The notes: generated by a model from the letters alone, not told the origin. Shown: positions 9,049-18,630, numbered from the stretch's first letter. The stretch: DNA of 64,000 nucleotides from Comamonas sp009360615 (GCF_035784015.1 NZ_JALKOW010000004.1); one strand, 5' to 3'. A program made the numbers and translations.

Positions 9049-10329
9049 TCAGGAACGGACTTCGCCGTCGCCCAGGACCACGTATTTGAGCGAAGTCAGG
9101 CCCTCTATACCTACCGGCCCGCGCGCATGGAATTTGTCGGTGCTGATGCCGATCTCGGCACCCAGTCCGAACTCGAAGCCATCGGCAAAGCGGGTGCTGG
9201 TATTGACCATGACGCTAGCCGAATCGACCTCGCGCAGGAATTTCTGTGCGTGCAGGTGATTGGTCGTCAGAATCGACTCCGTATGGTGGCTGGAGTACTT
9301 GTTGATGTGGGCAATGGCCTCGTCCACGCCGTCCACCAGCTTCACGCTGATGATGGGGGCCAGGTATTCCTCGTACCAGTCCTGCTCCACCGCTTCGGCC
9401 AGCCTGGCATCCTTGACCGTCTGCAGGATGGCCAGCGCCTCGGGATCGCAGCGCATTTCCACGCCCTTGGCGGCATAGACGGCACCGATCCTGGGCAGGA
9501 AGTCTGCAGCCACGCCGCGCGCCACCAGGAGGCTTTCGCTGGCATTGCAGGGGCTGTACTTGTTGGTCTTGGCGTTGTCGGCCACCTTGACGGCCATGGC
9601 GATGTCGCAGGGATCATCGACATAGGTGTGGCAATTGCCGTCCAGGTGCTTGATGACCGGCACCTTGGCCTCGCGGCTGATGCGCTCGATCAGGCCCTTG
9701 CCGCCACGGGGGATGATGACGTCCACATAGTCGGGCATGGCGATGAGTTGGCCCACGGCGTCACGGTCGGTGGTCTCCACCAGCTTGACGCCGTCTTCGG
9801 GCAGGCCGGCCTCGGCCAGCGCCTGGGCCACCAGCCTGGCCAGGGCCTTGTTGGAGTCGATGGCCTCCGAGCCGCCACGCAAGATGCAGGCATTGCCGCT
9901 CTTGATCGAGAGGCTGGCGGCTTCGATGGTCACATTCGGGCGGCTTTCATAAATCATGCCGAACACGCCCAGAGGCACCCGCATCTGGCCCACGCGGATA
10001 CCGCTGGGCATTTGCCTGAGGCCGCTGATCTCGCCGATCACATCGGGCATGGCTGCCAGTTGCTCGCAGCCTTGGGCGCAGGTCTCCAGCACCTTGGGCG
10101 TCAGTCGCAGCCTGTCGACCATGGGTGCCGACAGGCCATTGGCCACGGCACGCTCCAGATCGCGGGCATTGTCGATCTGCAGCGGCTCGACATTCTCGCG
10201 CAGCAGGCGGGCCAGGGCCTTGAGTGCTTTGTTTTTAGTAGCTGCAGACGCACGCGCCATCAGCGCAGAGGCAGCTTTTGCCTGCACGCCTAGGTTGTGC
10301 ATGTATTCGACGGTATTGAGCGCGTTCAT
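9049..10329 (-). CDS. proA: Gamma-glutamyl phosphate reductase (proline synthesis)
   Basis: NADPH-dependent reduction of gamma-glutamyl phosphate to glutamate semialdehyde, the second step of proline synthesis. At 426 aa it has normal family length. Conserved stretches include FGMIYESRPNVT, ASLSIKSGNACILRGGSEA, VDVIIPRGGKGLI and the active-site cysteine in SPCNASESLL (about residue 261). The ATG at 10329 was preferred to an upstream in-frame extension with no ribosome-binding site; a later ATG (MHNLGVQAK) is also possible. It is read away from the small plus-strand gene at 10437 and is followed by trkA. Confidence 0.95.
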   Translation of the reverse strand: MNALNTVEYMHNLGVQAKAASALMARASAATKNKALKALARLLRENVEPLQIDNARDLERAVANGLSAPMVDRLRLTPKVLETCAQGCEQLAAMPDVIGEISGLRQMPSGIRVGQMRVPLGVFGMIYESRPNVTIEAASLSIKSGNACILRGGSEAIDSNKALARLVAQALAEAGLPEDGVKLVETTDRDAVGQLIAMPDYVDVIIPRGGKGLIERISREAKVPVIKHLDGNCHTYVDDPCDIAMAVKVADNAKTNKYSPCNASESLLVARGVAADFLPRIGAVYAAKGVEMRCDPEALAILQTVKDARLAEAVEQDWYEEYLAPIISVKLVDGVDEAIAHINKYSSHHTESILTTNHLHAQKFLREVDSASVMVNTSTRFADGFEFGLGAEIGISTDKFHARGPVGIEGLTSLKYVVLGDGEVRS

Positions 10330-10436
10330 ACGGTGATTTTCGCCGAGATACGCAAGTTGCGCAGACAAGCCCGACCATGAGGGGGTTTATGGCCTTGCTG
10401 ACACCTACACTCGGCCTCTGAATCGCAAGGAGACTT

Positions 10437-10745
10437 ATGAGCCACATCACCGCAACGCTGCAGGAACGCGACCACCAGCTCCAGCAACTGCGCATCGGAT
10501 TCGAGCAACTCGCCCATTCGCAGATCAGCGCCAGCGCCCTCGGCCGGCAGGCACGCGCTGCGACCACCTTGCTTGAGGCACTGCCGCCGCGCTATGGCGA
10601 GGTGCTGCTCAATCTGCTGGACCGGCTCGAATCCAGCGCGCTGTTCACCGAGGAAAGCTGCTCCTTCAGCCAGAAGGATCTGCTGGACAATCTGCGCATG
10701 TGGGCCGACAAGGCGCAGGCCCAGCTCGCCGGCAATCCGGCCTGA
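10437..10745 (+). CDS. Small protein of unknown function
   Basis: A 102-aa product I do not recognise. A good AAGGAG lies eight bases before the ATG, which strongly supports translation. The sequence is largely helical in character, with heptad-like leucines in the first 30 residues (LQERDHQLQQLRIGFEQL) and a second amphipathic stretch LLEALPPRYGEVLLNLLDRLE; it has one cysteine, no signal peptide and no membrane segment. It diverges from proA and converges on holA, ending only ten bases before the holA stop. The isolated orientation inside a conserved leuS-lptE-holA-proA neighbourhood suggests a lineage-specific insertion. Confidence 0.72.
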   Translation: MSHITATLQERDHQLQQLRIGFEQLAHSQISASALGRQARAATTLLEALPPRYGEVLLNLLDRLESSALFTEESCSFSQKDLLDNLRMWADKAQAQLAGNPA

Positions 10746-10754
10746 GCCACGAAA

Positions 10755-11801
10755 TCAGCGCCCGGCCTGGGCCAGTTGCATGGCCAGCTGTCGCAGGGCC
10801 TGCCAGCTGTCGCGGGGCCAGCCCTCGCAGGGCAGGCCTTTGACAATGCCGTCCACGGCATGGGCTGCCTGCAGCAACTCGGCCGCACGTGCATCGCTGA
10901 CACGGGGCAGCAGTCGCTCCATCAGCCTTTCCTTGGGACCCCAGATGCGGTTTTCGCGCAGTGCCATGGGCAGAGGCTTGCCACCCGCCATGGCGTCCTT
11001 GACGCGCTTGATATTGCGAATGTCCTCGGCCAGCGCCCAATGCACCAGCACCTCGGCCTCGCCTTCGGCCTGCAGGCCGTCCAGCATGCGCATGCTGCGT
11101 GCCACCTGACCCGACAGCACGGCCTCGGACAGTTTGAACACGTCATAGCGCGCCACATTGAGCACCGCCTGCTCCACCTGGGCCAGGCTCAGCTCGCCCT
11201 CGGGGTGCAGCAAGGCCAGCTTCTGGATCTCCTGGTGCGCGGCCAGCAGATTGCCTTCCACGCGGTCGGCAAAGAACTGCAGCGTGCGCTGCCCCTCTTC
11301 ACCGGCTGCCACACGCTGGTTCTGCAGTGCCAAACGCTGGGCAATCCAGTGCGGCAGCGCACTGCGCTCCACCGGGTCGATCTGGATGGAAACCCCGTTG
11401 CCGTCCAGCGCCGCAAACCAGGCCCCGGTCCGGGTGGCCTTGTCCAGGCGCGGCAGACTGATCAGGGCCAGTGTGCTGTCGTTGCCCTGGGCGCTGCTGG
11501 CCAGCTGCTGCAGCGCGGCACTGCCGTCCTTGCCGGGTTTGCCGCTGGGGATGCGGATCTCGAGAATCTGCTTGTCCGCAAACAGGCTCAGACTGCCGCC
11601 GGCCGCCAATACGCCGCTCCAGTCAAAGTGCGCCCCCATGACGGTGTAGCTGCTGCGCTCGGTATACCCCTGCGCACGCGCCGCAGCACGAATCGCGTCG
11701 GCCGCTTCCTGCTGCTGCAGCGGCTCGTCGCCATGCAGCACATAGAGCGAGCGCAAGCCCTTGGCCAGATGGGAGGAAAGCTGGTTCAGCGCAAGCTGCA
11801 T
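10755..11801 (-). CDS. holA: DNA polymerase III delta subunit
   Basis: Clamp-loader subunit that opens the beta clamp during DNA replication. The 348-aa size fits HolA, with LYVLHGDEPLQQQEAADAIR near the N-terminus, a clear hallmark of the delta subunit, and a C-terminal helical collar region (about 220-340) with LVHWALAEDIRNIKRV. It follows lptE on the minus strand, the standard betaproteobacterial order leuS-lptE-holA. The 185-base gap to lptE is longer than usual for that operon and contains GC-rich imperfect hairpins. Confidence 0.92.
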   Translation of the reverse strand: MQLALNQLSSHLAKGLRSLYVLHGDEPLQQQEAADAIRAAARAQGYTERSSYTVMGAHFDWSGVLAAGGSLSLFADKQILEIRIPSGKPGKDGSAALQQLASSAQGNDSTLALISLPRLDKATRTGAWFAALDGNGVSIQIDPVERSALPHWIAQRLALQNQRVAAGEEGQRTLQFFADRVEGNLLAAHQEIQKLALLHPEGELSLAQVEQAVLNVARYDVFKLSEAVLSGQVARSMRMLDGLQAEGEAEVLVHWALAEDIRNIKRVKDAMAGGKPLPMALRENRIWGPKERLMERLLPRVSDARAAELLQAAHAVDGIVKGLPCEGWPRDSWQALRQLAMQLAQAGR

Positions 11802-11986
11802 GGATAGTTGTTTTCTATAAAAGGTATCTGAAACGCAACGGGATCAAGTCTCGGCCGCTATCGAATTCATCAAGCCAGCGCGGGCATCCCACAGACGTCA
11901 CAGGCAGAGGGCCGGCAGCCCTGCGGGAGGAGCGCGCCCCCGCCGCAGGCGGCAGCAACTCCGCCGTGCAGCGACCCGGAGCAGGC

Positions 11987-12499
11987 TCACGACACCTGCA
12001 GGCTCTTGACTGCTGCCAGACGGCGAATGATCTGCTGCACGACATCGTTGCGCATGTCCTTGTTCAGCATTTCCTCTTCAGATGCCTTGGACAAGGCATT
12101 GGTTTCGTTATAGGTCACGTTGCGGATCTGGCGAATCTCGACAGGCTCGATCAGCTCGTCGCCACCGGGGGTGCGCAGCGAGAAGCGCACGATCAGGCGC
12201 AGCTCGATTTCACGGACCTGACCGGCCACGTTGGAGCCGATGATCACGCGCTGGGCCTGCTCGCTGATGATCTGGCAGATCACTTCGGCGGTATCGGGCG
12301 CAGCCGGGTCCTTGATCACGGTCAACTTGTCGCTGGCCGACTCCAGACTGCGACGCAGCAGCACGCCCACGGGCGAACCACGTCCCGCCTGCACGTAGAT
12401 GGAACCAAACACGAAATTCGGTGCACCCCGCAGGCGAAAGCCGCAGGCCCCCAGCAAAGGCGTCAAGGCCATGGCGGCCAGCAGCGTACGTTTTTGCAT
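11987..12499 (-). CDS. lptE: LPS-assembly lipoprotein LptE
   Basis: Outer-membrane lipoprotein that plugs and stabilises the LptD barrel during lipopolysaccharide export. The 170-aa product starts MQKRTLLAAMALTPLLGACG, a signal peptide with lipobox ending at Cys19, then FRLRGAPNFVFGSIYV, the usual first strands of the family. I used the ATG at 12499 rather than the open frame 12 codons upstream because it places the signal peptide at the N-terminus. It lies between leuS and holA, the conserved position of this gene. Confidence 0.93.
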   Translation of the reverse strand: MQKRTLLAAMALTPLLGACGFRLRGAPNFVFGSIYVQAGRGSPVGVLLRRSLESASDKLTVIKDPAAPDTAEVICQIISEQAQRVIIGSNVAGQVREIELRLIVRFSLRTPGGDELIEPVEIRQIRNVTYNETNALSKASEEEMLNKDMRNDVVQQIIRRLAAVKSLQVS

Positions 12500-12542
12500 C
12501 AACGGTCCTCTAATCTTCAAGCCCTGTGCGAGCATCGCCTAC

Positions 12543-12660
12543 TGCCCCGGAACTACCGGGCAAGGTCCGCCCGCAGCGGAGGTATGGCCCCACTCCCGCG
12601 CAGCGAGAGAGGGGGAAGGCGGAGCCGCCTGGGCGCACACAGCGCCTCAGGGGGTGACTC
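12543..12660 (-). repeat. Stop-codon-associated GC-rich repeat, copy a (after leuS)
   Basis: On the minus strand this begins three bases past the leuS stop with CCCCCTGAGGCGC, then a CTTCCCCCTCTCTCGCTGCGCGGGAG-like core, and ends with CGGACCTTGCCCGG. The same modules in the same order appear at six further places in the window, always just after a stop codon and in the orientation of the preceding gene. Confidence 0.75.
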
Positions 12661-12663
12661 CCG

Positions 12664-15372
12664 TCACACGACAATATTCACCAGACGGCCCGGCACCACG
12701 ATGATCTTCTTGGGCTCGCGGCCTTCGGCAAACTTCTGGTACTCCTCATTGGCCAGTGCTGCCGCCTCGATGGCCGCCTTGTCAGCGGTGGCGGACACCA
12801 GAATGGCACCGCGCAGCTTGCCGTTGACCTGCAGCACCAGCGAGATCTCGTCCTGCACCAGGGCCTTGGGATCGACCTGCGGCCAGGGGGCATCCAGCAG
12901 ATCGCCCAGGTGGTTGGCATAGCCCAGCTCGCTCCACAGCACATGGGCCAGATGGGGCGTGGCGGGGTAGAGCACGCGCAGCAGAATGCCGAAGCCTTCG
13001 ATCAGCGCCACCTGGGCGCCTGCGTCATCCAGGGCCTTGAAGTCCTCCAGCGCATTGATCATCTTCATCGCGCCGGAAACCACGGTGTTGTATTGCATGC
13101 GCGAGTAGTCGTACTCGACCTGCTTGAGCACGCTGTGGATTTCCAGGCGCAATGCCTTGGCCGCCTTGCCGAATTCCAGATCGTCCAGCGAGGTGGCACC
13201 GGCCACACCCTGCACGGCGCAAGCCATGTCCATGCCCGACAGCCTGGTGCCGAAGTTGTAGACGCGGCGCAGGAAGCGATAGCTGCCTTCCACGGCGGCG
13301 TCGTTCCACTCCAGCGTCAGCTCGGGCGGCGAGGTGAACATGGTGTACAGGCGCGCGGTGTCGGCGCCGTACTTCTCGATCAGGTCCTGAGGATCCACGC
13401 CGTTGTTCTTGGACTTGGACATGGTTCCCACGCCCTCATAGTCGATGGCAGTACCCACGGGCAGCAGGCCGTCGGCGCTGTCCACCTCGACCCTGAGCTT
13501 GGCGCCGATGATCTTGCCGGAGTCGTCGAACACATGTTCCACATCCTTGGGCCAGAAGTATTCCTTGGCGCCCTTGGCCGTGCGGCGGCTGTAGATATGG
13601 TTGAGCACCATGCCCTGGGTCAGCAGCTTGGTGAAGGGCTCGTCGATCTTGACCAGGCCCAGGTCACGCATGACCTTGGTCCAGAAGCGCGCGTACAGCA
13701 GGTGCAGGATGGCATGTTCCACACCGCCGATGTACTGGTCCATGGGCATCCAGTAGTCGGCGCCCCCGGCCACCATCTGCTCGCCGTTCTTGGCGTCGCA
13801 ATAGCGCATGAAGTACCAGGACGAATCCACAAAGGTGTCCATGGTGTCGGTTTCACGACGTGCGGGCTTGCCGCAGCAGGGGCAGACCACGCCGGCGTGG
13901 AAGGCCTCGGACTTGACCAGCGGATTGCCGGAGCCGTCGGGCACCAGATCCTGGGGCAGGACCACGGGCAAGTCTTTTTCGGGCACGGGCTGAGGACCGC
14001 AGTCGGCGCAATGAATGATGGGGATGGGGGTGCCCCAGTAGCGCTGGCGGCTGATCCCCCAGTCGCGCAGGCGCCAGGTGGTCTTGAGCTCGCCCAGGCC
14101 CTTGTCGCCCAGAATCTTGGCCACGGCCTGGACCGCGTCCTTGTGGTTCAGGCCGTCAAGGTCGCCGGAGTTGACCAGAACGCCGCGCTCCTTGTCGCCA
14201 TACCAGTCGCTCCACTGCTTGTCGTCATAAGCGGCCTGGCCTTCCACGGACACCACCTGCTTGATGGGCAGGCCGTACTTGTTGGCAAAGGCAAAGTCGC
14301 GCTCGTCGTGGGCCGGAACGCCCATCACGGCACCGTCGCCATAGCTCATCAGCACATAGTTGCCGATCCACACCTCGACCTGTGCGCCGGTGATGGGGTG
14401 GGTGACGAACAAGCCCGTGGGCCTGCCTTCCTTTTCCTTGACGGCCAGTTCGGCTTCGGTCGTGCCGCCCTTTTTGCACTCCTCGATGAAGGCAGCCAGT
14501 TCGGGTTTGTCGGCAGCAGCATGCTGTGCCAGAGGGTGCTCAGGTGCCACGGCGCAGAAGGTCACGCCCATGATGGTGTCGGCACGCGTGGTGAAGACAT
14601 ACATCTTGCCGTCCTGGATCAGCTGGCCGTCCGCCCCCTTGATGTCATGGGTGAACGCAAAGCGCACGCCGGCGGACTTGCCGATCCAGTTTTCCTGCAT
14701 CAGGCGCACCTTGTCGGGCCATCCATTCAGAGTGGCCTTCTCGTTGCCGACCTGTACATGGTCCAGCAGTTCCTGGGCGTAGTTTGTGATGCCCAGGTAG
14801 TAGCCGGGAATCTCGCGCTTTTCCACCAGCGCGCCGGTACGCCAGCCGCGGCCATCGATGACCTGCTCGTTGGCCAGCACGGTCTGATCCACCGGGTCCC
14901 AGTTCACCACCTGGGTCTTGCGGTAGGCAATGCCTTTTTCCAGCATCTTCAGGAACAGCCACTGGTTCCACTTGTAGTACTCGGGGTCGCAGGTGGCGAC
15001 CTCGCGGCTCCAGTCGATGGCCAGGCCCATGGCCTGCATCTGCTTCTTCATGTACGCGATGTTCTCGTACGTCCACTTGGCAGGCGGCACCTTGTTCTTC
15101 AGCGCAGCGTTCTCGGCAGGCAGGCCGAAGGCGTCCCAGCCCATGGGCATGAGGACGTTGTAGCCCTTCATGCGCAGCTGACGCGTGAGCATGTCGTTGA
15201 TGGTGTAGTTGCGCACATGGCCCATGTGCAGCTTGCCGCTGGGGTAGGGCAGCATGGAGCAGGCGTAGTACTTGGGCTTGCTGCCGTCTTCGGTGACGCG
15301 GTAGGCGTCCTTGGCTTGCCAGTGGTCTTGCGCGGCGCGCTCGACCTCGATGTGGTTGAATTTTTCTTGCAT
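12664..15372 (-). CDS. leuS: Leucyl-tRNA synthetase
   Basis: Class I aminoacyl-tRNA synthetase charging tRNA-Leu. The 902-aa product has the ATP-binding HIGH signature as HMGH (49-52, in PYPSGKLHMGHVRN), the CP1 editing domain in the middle with a zinc-ribbon-like CPCCGK segment near 445, and the second ATP signature MSKSK (651-655). The ATG at 15372 gives the canonical MQEKFNHIEVE start; the frame upstream is open but proline-rich and lacks support. First gene of leuS-lptE-holA, and followed immediately by one of the stop-associated repeats. Confidence 0.97.
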   Translation of the reverse strand: MQEKFNHIEVERAAQDHWQAKDAYRVTEDGSKPKYYACSMLPYPSGKLHMGHVRNYTINDMLTRQLRMKGYNVLMPMGWDAFGLPAENAALKNKVPPAKWTYENIAYMKKQMQAMGLAIDWSREVATCDPEYYKWNQWLFLKMLEKGIAYRKTQVVNWDPVDQTVLANEQVIDGRGWRTGALVEKREIPGYYLGITNYAQELLDHVQVGNEKATLNGWPDKVRLMQENWIGKSAGVRFAFTHDIKGADGQLIQDGKMYVFTTRADTIMGVTFCAVAPEHPLAQHAAADKPELAAFIEECKKGGTTEAELAVKEKEGRPTGLFVTHPITGAQVEVWIGNYVLMSYGDGAVMGVPAHDERDFAFANKYGLPIKQVVSVEGQAAYDDKQWSDWYGDKERGVLVNSGDLDGLNHKDAVQAVAKILGDKGLGELKTTWRLRDWGISRQRYWGTPIPIIHCADCGPQPVPEKDLPVVLPQDLVPDGSGNPLVKSEAFHAGVVCPCCGKPARRETDTMDTFVDSSWYFMRYCDAKNGEQMVAGGADYWMPMDQYIGGVEHAILHLLYARFWTKVMRDLGLVKIDEPFTKLLTQGMVLNHIYSRRTAKGAKEYFWPKDVEHVFDDSGKIIGAKLRVEVDSADGLLPVGTAIDYEGVGTMSKSKNNGVDPQDLIEKYGADTARLYTMFTSPPELTLEWNDAAVEGSYRFLRRVYNFGTRLSGMDMACAVQGVAGATSLDDLEFGKAAKALRLEIHSVLKQVEYDYSRMQYNTVVSGAMKMINALEDFKALDDAGAQVALIEGFGILLRVLYPATPHLAHVLWSELGYANHLGDLLDAPWPQVDPKALVQDEISLVLQVNGKLRGAILVSATADKAAIEAAALANEEYQKFAEGREPKKIIVVPGRLVNIVV

Positions 15373-15698
15373 GGTGCAGTGCAGTGGCCGCCAGCCCCAC
15401 GGGGGACCCGGCAAGGTAGAAATCTGAAATCAGCAGGGATTTTAGGCTCCCCGCCCGCTTGCGCCGGTTTAGCCCCGCATGACCGCAAAGCCCGCTGCGC
15501 CATCCAGACGACCTTCCTGCACGCCACGCTGGGAAATACGGCTTTGCGTAAGCTAGTGGCTGTTCACACATTGCTGAACTTTTTGCACGACTGCCGGTCT
15601 GACCGGCCTGTTTCCGTGCCCGACGCCATCGCCTGCCTTCTGCCCGAAGTTGCCAGACTTGCGCTCCTGCCCCGGTCCATTCTTCTTAGGAGCTGCTC
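15373..15698. other. Intergenic region between divergent leuS and the mechanosensitive channel gene
   Basis: 326 bases without a convincing gene. It should hold both promoters. The only clear structure is the near-palindrome GCCGGTC-T-GACCGGC at 15593-15607. No tRNA-like or protein-coding pattern was seen. Confidence 0.6.
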
Positions 15699-16961
15699 TT
15701 GCTTTCCCGCTGGTCTTTTGTTTCTGACTGGAATCCCGCCATGCAAATGCTGGCCTCGCTCTGCGTCCTGGCCCTGACCGCTCTTGTGGCCGGCTGGCTG
15801 ACCCAGTGGCTGGGGCTCAAGGTCTTTCGCCGTATGCGCGACACCCTCAGGACCGGCTGGGCCCAGATCCTCATGCACGACAAGGTGCTGCGCCGCCTGG
15901 CCAAGGTCGTGCCCTCGCTGATCGTGCAGTTCGGCGTTCAGGGCGTGCCGCATCTGGAGCCGCGCTGGACCACGCTGATCACCAATGTGGCGGTTGCCTT
16001 CACGCTCTACCATCTGGCGCGCGTGCTGTGCGATCTGCTCAATGCCACGAACGAGGCCCATGAACGCGACGAGGCACGCAAGGCCGCCGTCCAGACCCAC
16101 TCCATCAAGAGCTATGTGCAGCTGGGCAAGCTGCTGGTCTGCAGCTTTGCCGTGGTGCTCATCGTGGCCACGCTGATGGACCGCTCGCCGCTGCTGCTGC
16201 TCTCGGGCCTGGGCGCCATGTCGGCCGTGCTGATGCTGGTCTTCAAGGACACCATCCTCTCCTTTGTCGCCGGCGTTCAGCTCGGCAGCAACGACATGCT
16301 GCGCGTGGGCGACTGGATAGAGATGCCCCAGGTCGGCGCCGACGGCTTTGTGACCGATATCGCGCTCAATACCGTCAAGGTGCAGAACTGGGACAAGACC
16401 ATCACCACCATCCCCACCTGGCGGCTGATGACGGACAGCTTCAAGAACTGGCGCGGCATGTTCGACTCGGGCGGACGACGCATCATGCGCTCGCTGAACC
16501 TGGACGCCAACACCGTGCATCTGCTCTCGCCCGAGGAGCGCGCAGGCATGGGCCATATCGCGCTGCTGCAACCCTACTGGAGCGAGCGCGACGGCCTGCA
16601 GGCCATGCCGGGCGCGGCCGAGGCCGCCATGCCGACCCAGGCCATCGCCGCCCACCAGGTGACGAATCTGGCCGCCTTCAAGGCCTATGCCTACGCCTAT
16701 CTGATGGGCCATCCGCGCATTGGCAAAGGCCCGGGCATGTTCCTCATGGTGCGCACCATGGAGACATCGCCCACGGGACTGCCGCTGCAGCTGTTCTGCT
16801 ACACCAACACCACCGTCTGGGTGGAGTACGAAGGCATACAGGGCGAAATCTTCGACCATCTGATCGGCGTGCTGCCGCAATTCGGGCTGACGCTGTACCA
16901 GCGCTCGTCGGACTACGGTACCCACTATCCGCCCGCCCGTCCCGATGTAGTAGCCCGTTAA
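15699..16961 (+). CDS. MscS-family mechanosensitive channel, YbdG-like
   Basis: Inner-membrane channel predicted to open on hypo-osmotic stress. The 420 aa contain three to five hydrophobic segments in the first 190 residues and the conserved MscS core GDWIEMPQVGADGFVTDIALNT..VQNWD, followed by the cytoplasmic beta domain with IPTWRLMTDSFKNW. The ordering and the long insertion after that resemble the miniconductance YbdG branch rather than MscS itself. The start is TTG, preceded at the correct distance by AGGAG (15689-15693 region); an in-frame ATG at 15741 is the alternative and would remove only 14 residues. Confidence 0.9.
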   Translation: MLSRWSFVSDWNPAMQMLASLCVLALTALVAGWLTQWLGLKVFRRMRDTLRTGWAQILMHDKVLRRLAKVVPSLIVQFGVQGVPHLEPRWTTLITNVAVAFTLYHLARVLCDLLNATNEAHERDEARKAAVQTHSIKSYVQLGKLLVCSFAVVLIVATLMDRSPLLLLSGLGAMSAVLMLVFKDTILSFVAGVQLGSNDMLRVGDWIEMPQVGADGFVTDIALNTVKVQNWDKTITTIPTWRLMTDSFKNWRGMFDSGGRRIMRSLNLDANTVHLLSPEERAGMGHIALLQPYWSERDGLQAMPGAAEAAMPTQAIAAHQVTNLAAFKAYAYAYLMGHPRIGKGPGMFLMVRTMETSPTGLPLQLFCYTNTTVWVEYEGIQGEIFDHLIGVLPQFGLTLYQRSSDYGTHYPPARPDVVAR

Positions 16962-17020
16962 TACCTGCCGCGTGCCCTGACTGCCCACAATGGCCTGACC
17001 CAACCACAAGGAGACAGACC

Positions 17021-17602
17021 ATGGCAGGCAAGAAGATTTTGATGATTTGCGGCGATTACTGCGAGGACTATGAAACCATGGTCCCGTTCCAGGCCCTGCT
17101 GGCCGTGGGCCATACGGTGCACGCGGTCTGCCCCGACAAAAAGGCCGGCGACCAGATCAAGACCGCCATCCACGACTTCGAAGGCGCACAGACCTATAGC
17201 GAAAAGCCCGGCCACAACTTCACGCTCAACGCCACGTTTGCCGATGTGAAGCCCGAGCAGTACGACGCCCTGGTCATCCCCGGCGGCCGCGGCCCCGAGT
17301 ATCTGCGGGGCTATGAAAGCGTGCGCGCCGCCGTACGTCACTTCTTCGACACCAACAAGCCCGTGGCCGCCGTCTGCCACGGCGCGCAGTTGCTCGCCGG
17401 TGCCGGCGTGCTCAAGGGCCGCACCTGCTCGGCCTACCCCGCCTGCCGCGCCGAGGTGGAACTGGCCGGCGGCACCTTTGCCGACATTGCCGTCGACCAG
17501 GCCCATACCGAAGGCAACCTGGTCAGCGCCCCGGCCTGGCCCGCCCATCCGGCCTGGATCGCCCAGTTTCTAGCGCTGCTGGGCACAAAGATTTCGCACT
17601 GA
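17021..17602 (+). CDS. DJ-1/PfpI family protein
   Basis: Class I glutamine-amidotransferase-like fold; members act as glyoxalases, deglycases, chaperones or proteases, so the exact activity is open. The 193-aa product has the nucleophile elbow AAVCHGAQLL with Cys119-His120 and the acidic partner region CEDYE (14-18), where Glu15 or Glu18 would sit near the cysteine. AAGGAG eight bases before the ATG supports the start. It lies between the channel gene and a ribbon-helix-helix gene on the same strand and is followed by a Rho-independent terminator, so it is probably its own unit. Confidence 0.9.
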   Translation: MAGKKILMICGDYCEDYETMVPFQALLAVGHTVHAVCPDKKAGDQIKTAIHDFEGAQTYSEKPGHNFTLNATFADVKPEQYDALVIPGGRGPEYLRGYESVRAAVRHFFDTNKPVAAVCHGAQLLAGAGVLKGRTCSAYPACRAEVELAGGTFADIAVDQAHTEGNLVSAPAWPAHPAWIAQFLALLGTKISH

Positions 17603-17676
17603 AATGGGCCTCCGGCGCTTTCCCATCAAGCGCAGCAAGCCATCAATTCAAGAGTCATCCTCTTGACGCCGCACTC

Positions 17677-17708
17677 ACCGGGCCACACCATGGCCCGGTT
17701 TTGTTTTG
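17677..17708 (+). terminator. Rho-independent terminator after the DJ-1/PfpI gene
   Basis: Arms CCGGGCC (17678-17684) and GGCCCGG (17692-17698) with a seven-base loop, followed by TTTTGTTTT. It overlaps the start region of the next small gene by a few bases. Confidence 0.8.
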
Positions 17709-17720
17709 GAGAGTCGCGCC

Positions 17721-18074
17721 ATGTGCCAGGTCTTTATCAGCGCCGATCCCCAGCTCTGGGCCCACCGGGCCCGCTCCATCCGGCTGCATGGTGTTGCCAC
17801 CAGCATCCGGCTTGAAAACCTGTTCTGGCAGGTGCTCGAAGAGATTGCCGCACGTGACGGCTATACCGTGCCCCAGCTCTGCACCCGGCTCTACGACGAG
17901 CTGCTGGCCGAACGGGGTGCGGTGGACAACTTCAGCTCTTTTCTGCGAGTCTGCAGCACCCGCTATCTGGCGTTGCAGTTGGCGGGGGAGATTCCGCAGG
18001 ACATGGGAATAACGATTCGTTCGCTGGGCAATGCCTCGCCACCCCAGTCCGCCAGTGCCCAACTGACACACTGA
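17721..18074 (+). CDS. Ribbon-helix-helix domain protein
   Basis: Small 117-aa protein. Residues about 19-60 (SIRLHGVATSIRLENLFWQVLEEIAARDG) match the ribbon-helix-helix type with a strand followed by two helices that is common in proteobacterial short proteins of unknown target (the RHH_4 kind). Dimeric DNA binding is known for the fold but is only inferred here. GGAG about nine bases before the ATG at 17721 supports the start; a TTG five codons upstream is possible. It follows a terminator and faces the META-domain gene tail to tail, the two stop codons being two bases apart. Confidence 0.75.
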   Translation: MCQVFISADPQLWAHRARSIRLHGVATSIRLENLFWQVLEEIAARDGYTVPQLCTRLYDELLAERGAVDNFSSFLRVCSTRYLALQLAGEIPQDMGITIRSLGNASPPQSASAQLTH

Positions 18075-18076
18075 AT

Positions 18077-18565
18077 TCAGCGCAGATACACGGCCTCGAA
18101 CCTCAGCAGCACACGCCCCTCGGCATCGCTGAGCACCAGTTTCTGCCCCTGAATGGCGTAGCTGCTGACCTGAGCCAGGGTTGCGACCAGAAGTTGCTCC
18201 CTTCGCATGCCCTGCACACAGGCCATGCGGGTACCGCCCACGGCCGAAAAACGCAGCCAGCGCCCGTCCAGGCTGTAGTTGCCGCGCAGGTGGTTGCAGC
18301 CGCCTGCGCCATGAAATCGGCCGCTGCCGGTCTCCAGTACCAGATGGGGCTCGGGCTGGTTGTCGTAGGCGCTGACATGCGGGCCGTCGCCCAGCTGCAC
18401 CAGCTTCCAGTAGGTATCGAGCAGCGGTGCCGGCACGGCTGCCATGGCGTCGCCCTCGGTCGCCACGCTCCCTGCATCGGCAGCGGCGCCAGCCAGGACG
18501 CCCAACAGCAAGAGCACCCCCAGTGCCGGACCAAGCACGGCGCGCAGGTTCGAGAAAGCAGTCAT
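18077..18565 (-). CDS. Secreted META-domain (HslJ-like) protein
   Basis: 162 aa. The N-terminus is a hydrophobic signal sequence (LGPALGVLLLLGVLAGAAAD, about 11-30). The rest is one META/HslJ domain with its two diagnostic segments GGCNHLRGNY (88-97) and TRMAC (112-116). HslJ-type proteins are envelope proteins linked to heat or antibiotic tolerance in some bacteria; no enzyme activity is established. Start ATG at 18565 chosen because GAGAGG precedes it and it begins the signal peptide; the open frame further upstream overlaps the NERD gene. Probably transcribed with the NERD gene, which ends 65 bases upstream. Confidence 0.82.
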   Translation of the reverse strand: MTAFSNLRAVLGPALGVLLLLGVLAGAAADAGSVATEGDAMAAVPAPLLDTYWKLVQLGDGPHVSAYDNQPEPHLVLETGSGRFHGAGGCNHLRGNYSLDGRWLRFSAVGGTRMACVQGMRREQLLVATLAQVSSYAIQGQKLVLSDAEGRVLLRFEAVYLR

Positions 18566-18630
18566 CACAAACACCTCTCTGGCCATCGACACACACAGAC
18601 AAAGCGCTGGCAGCTCATATTTCAGGAGTA

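Noticed and set aside
12910..15777. 955-codon open frame on the plus strand opposite leuS
   Set aside because: It is antisense to a secure leuS, rich in His/Gly/Val as expected from reversed GC-rich codons, and matches no family. The same applies to long antisense frames opposite kup and BenE-like genes (1720-4470), gshA (4651-6009) and proA (9127-10293).
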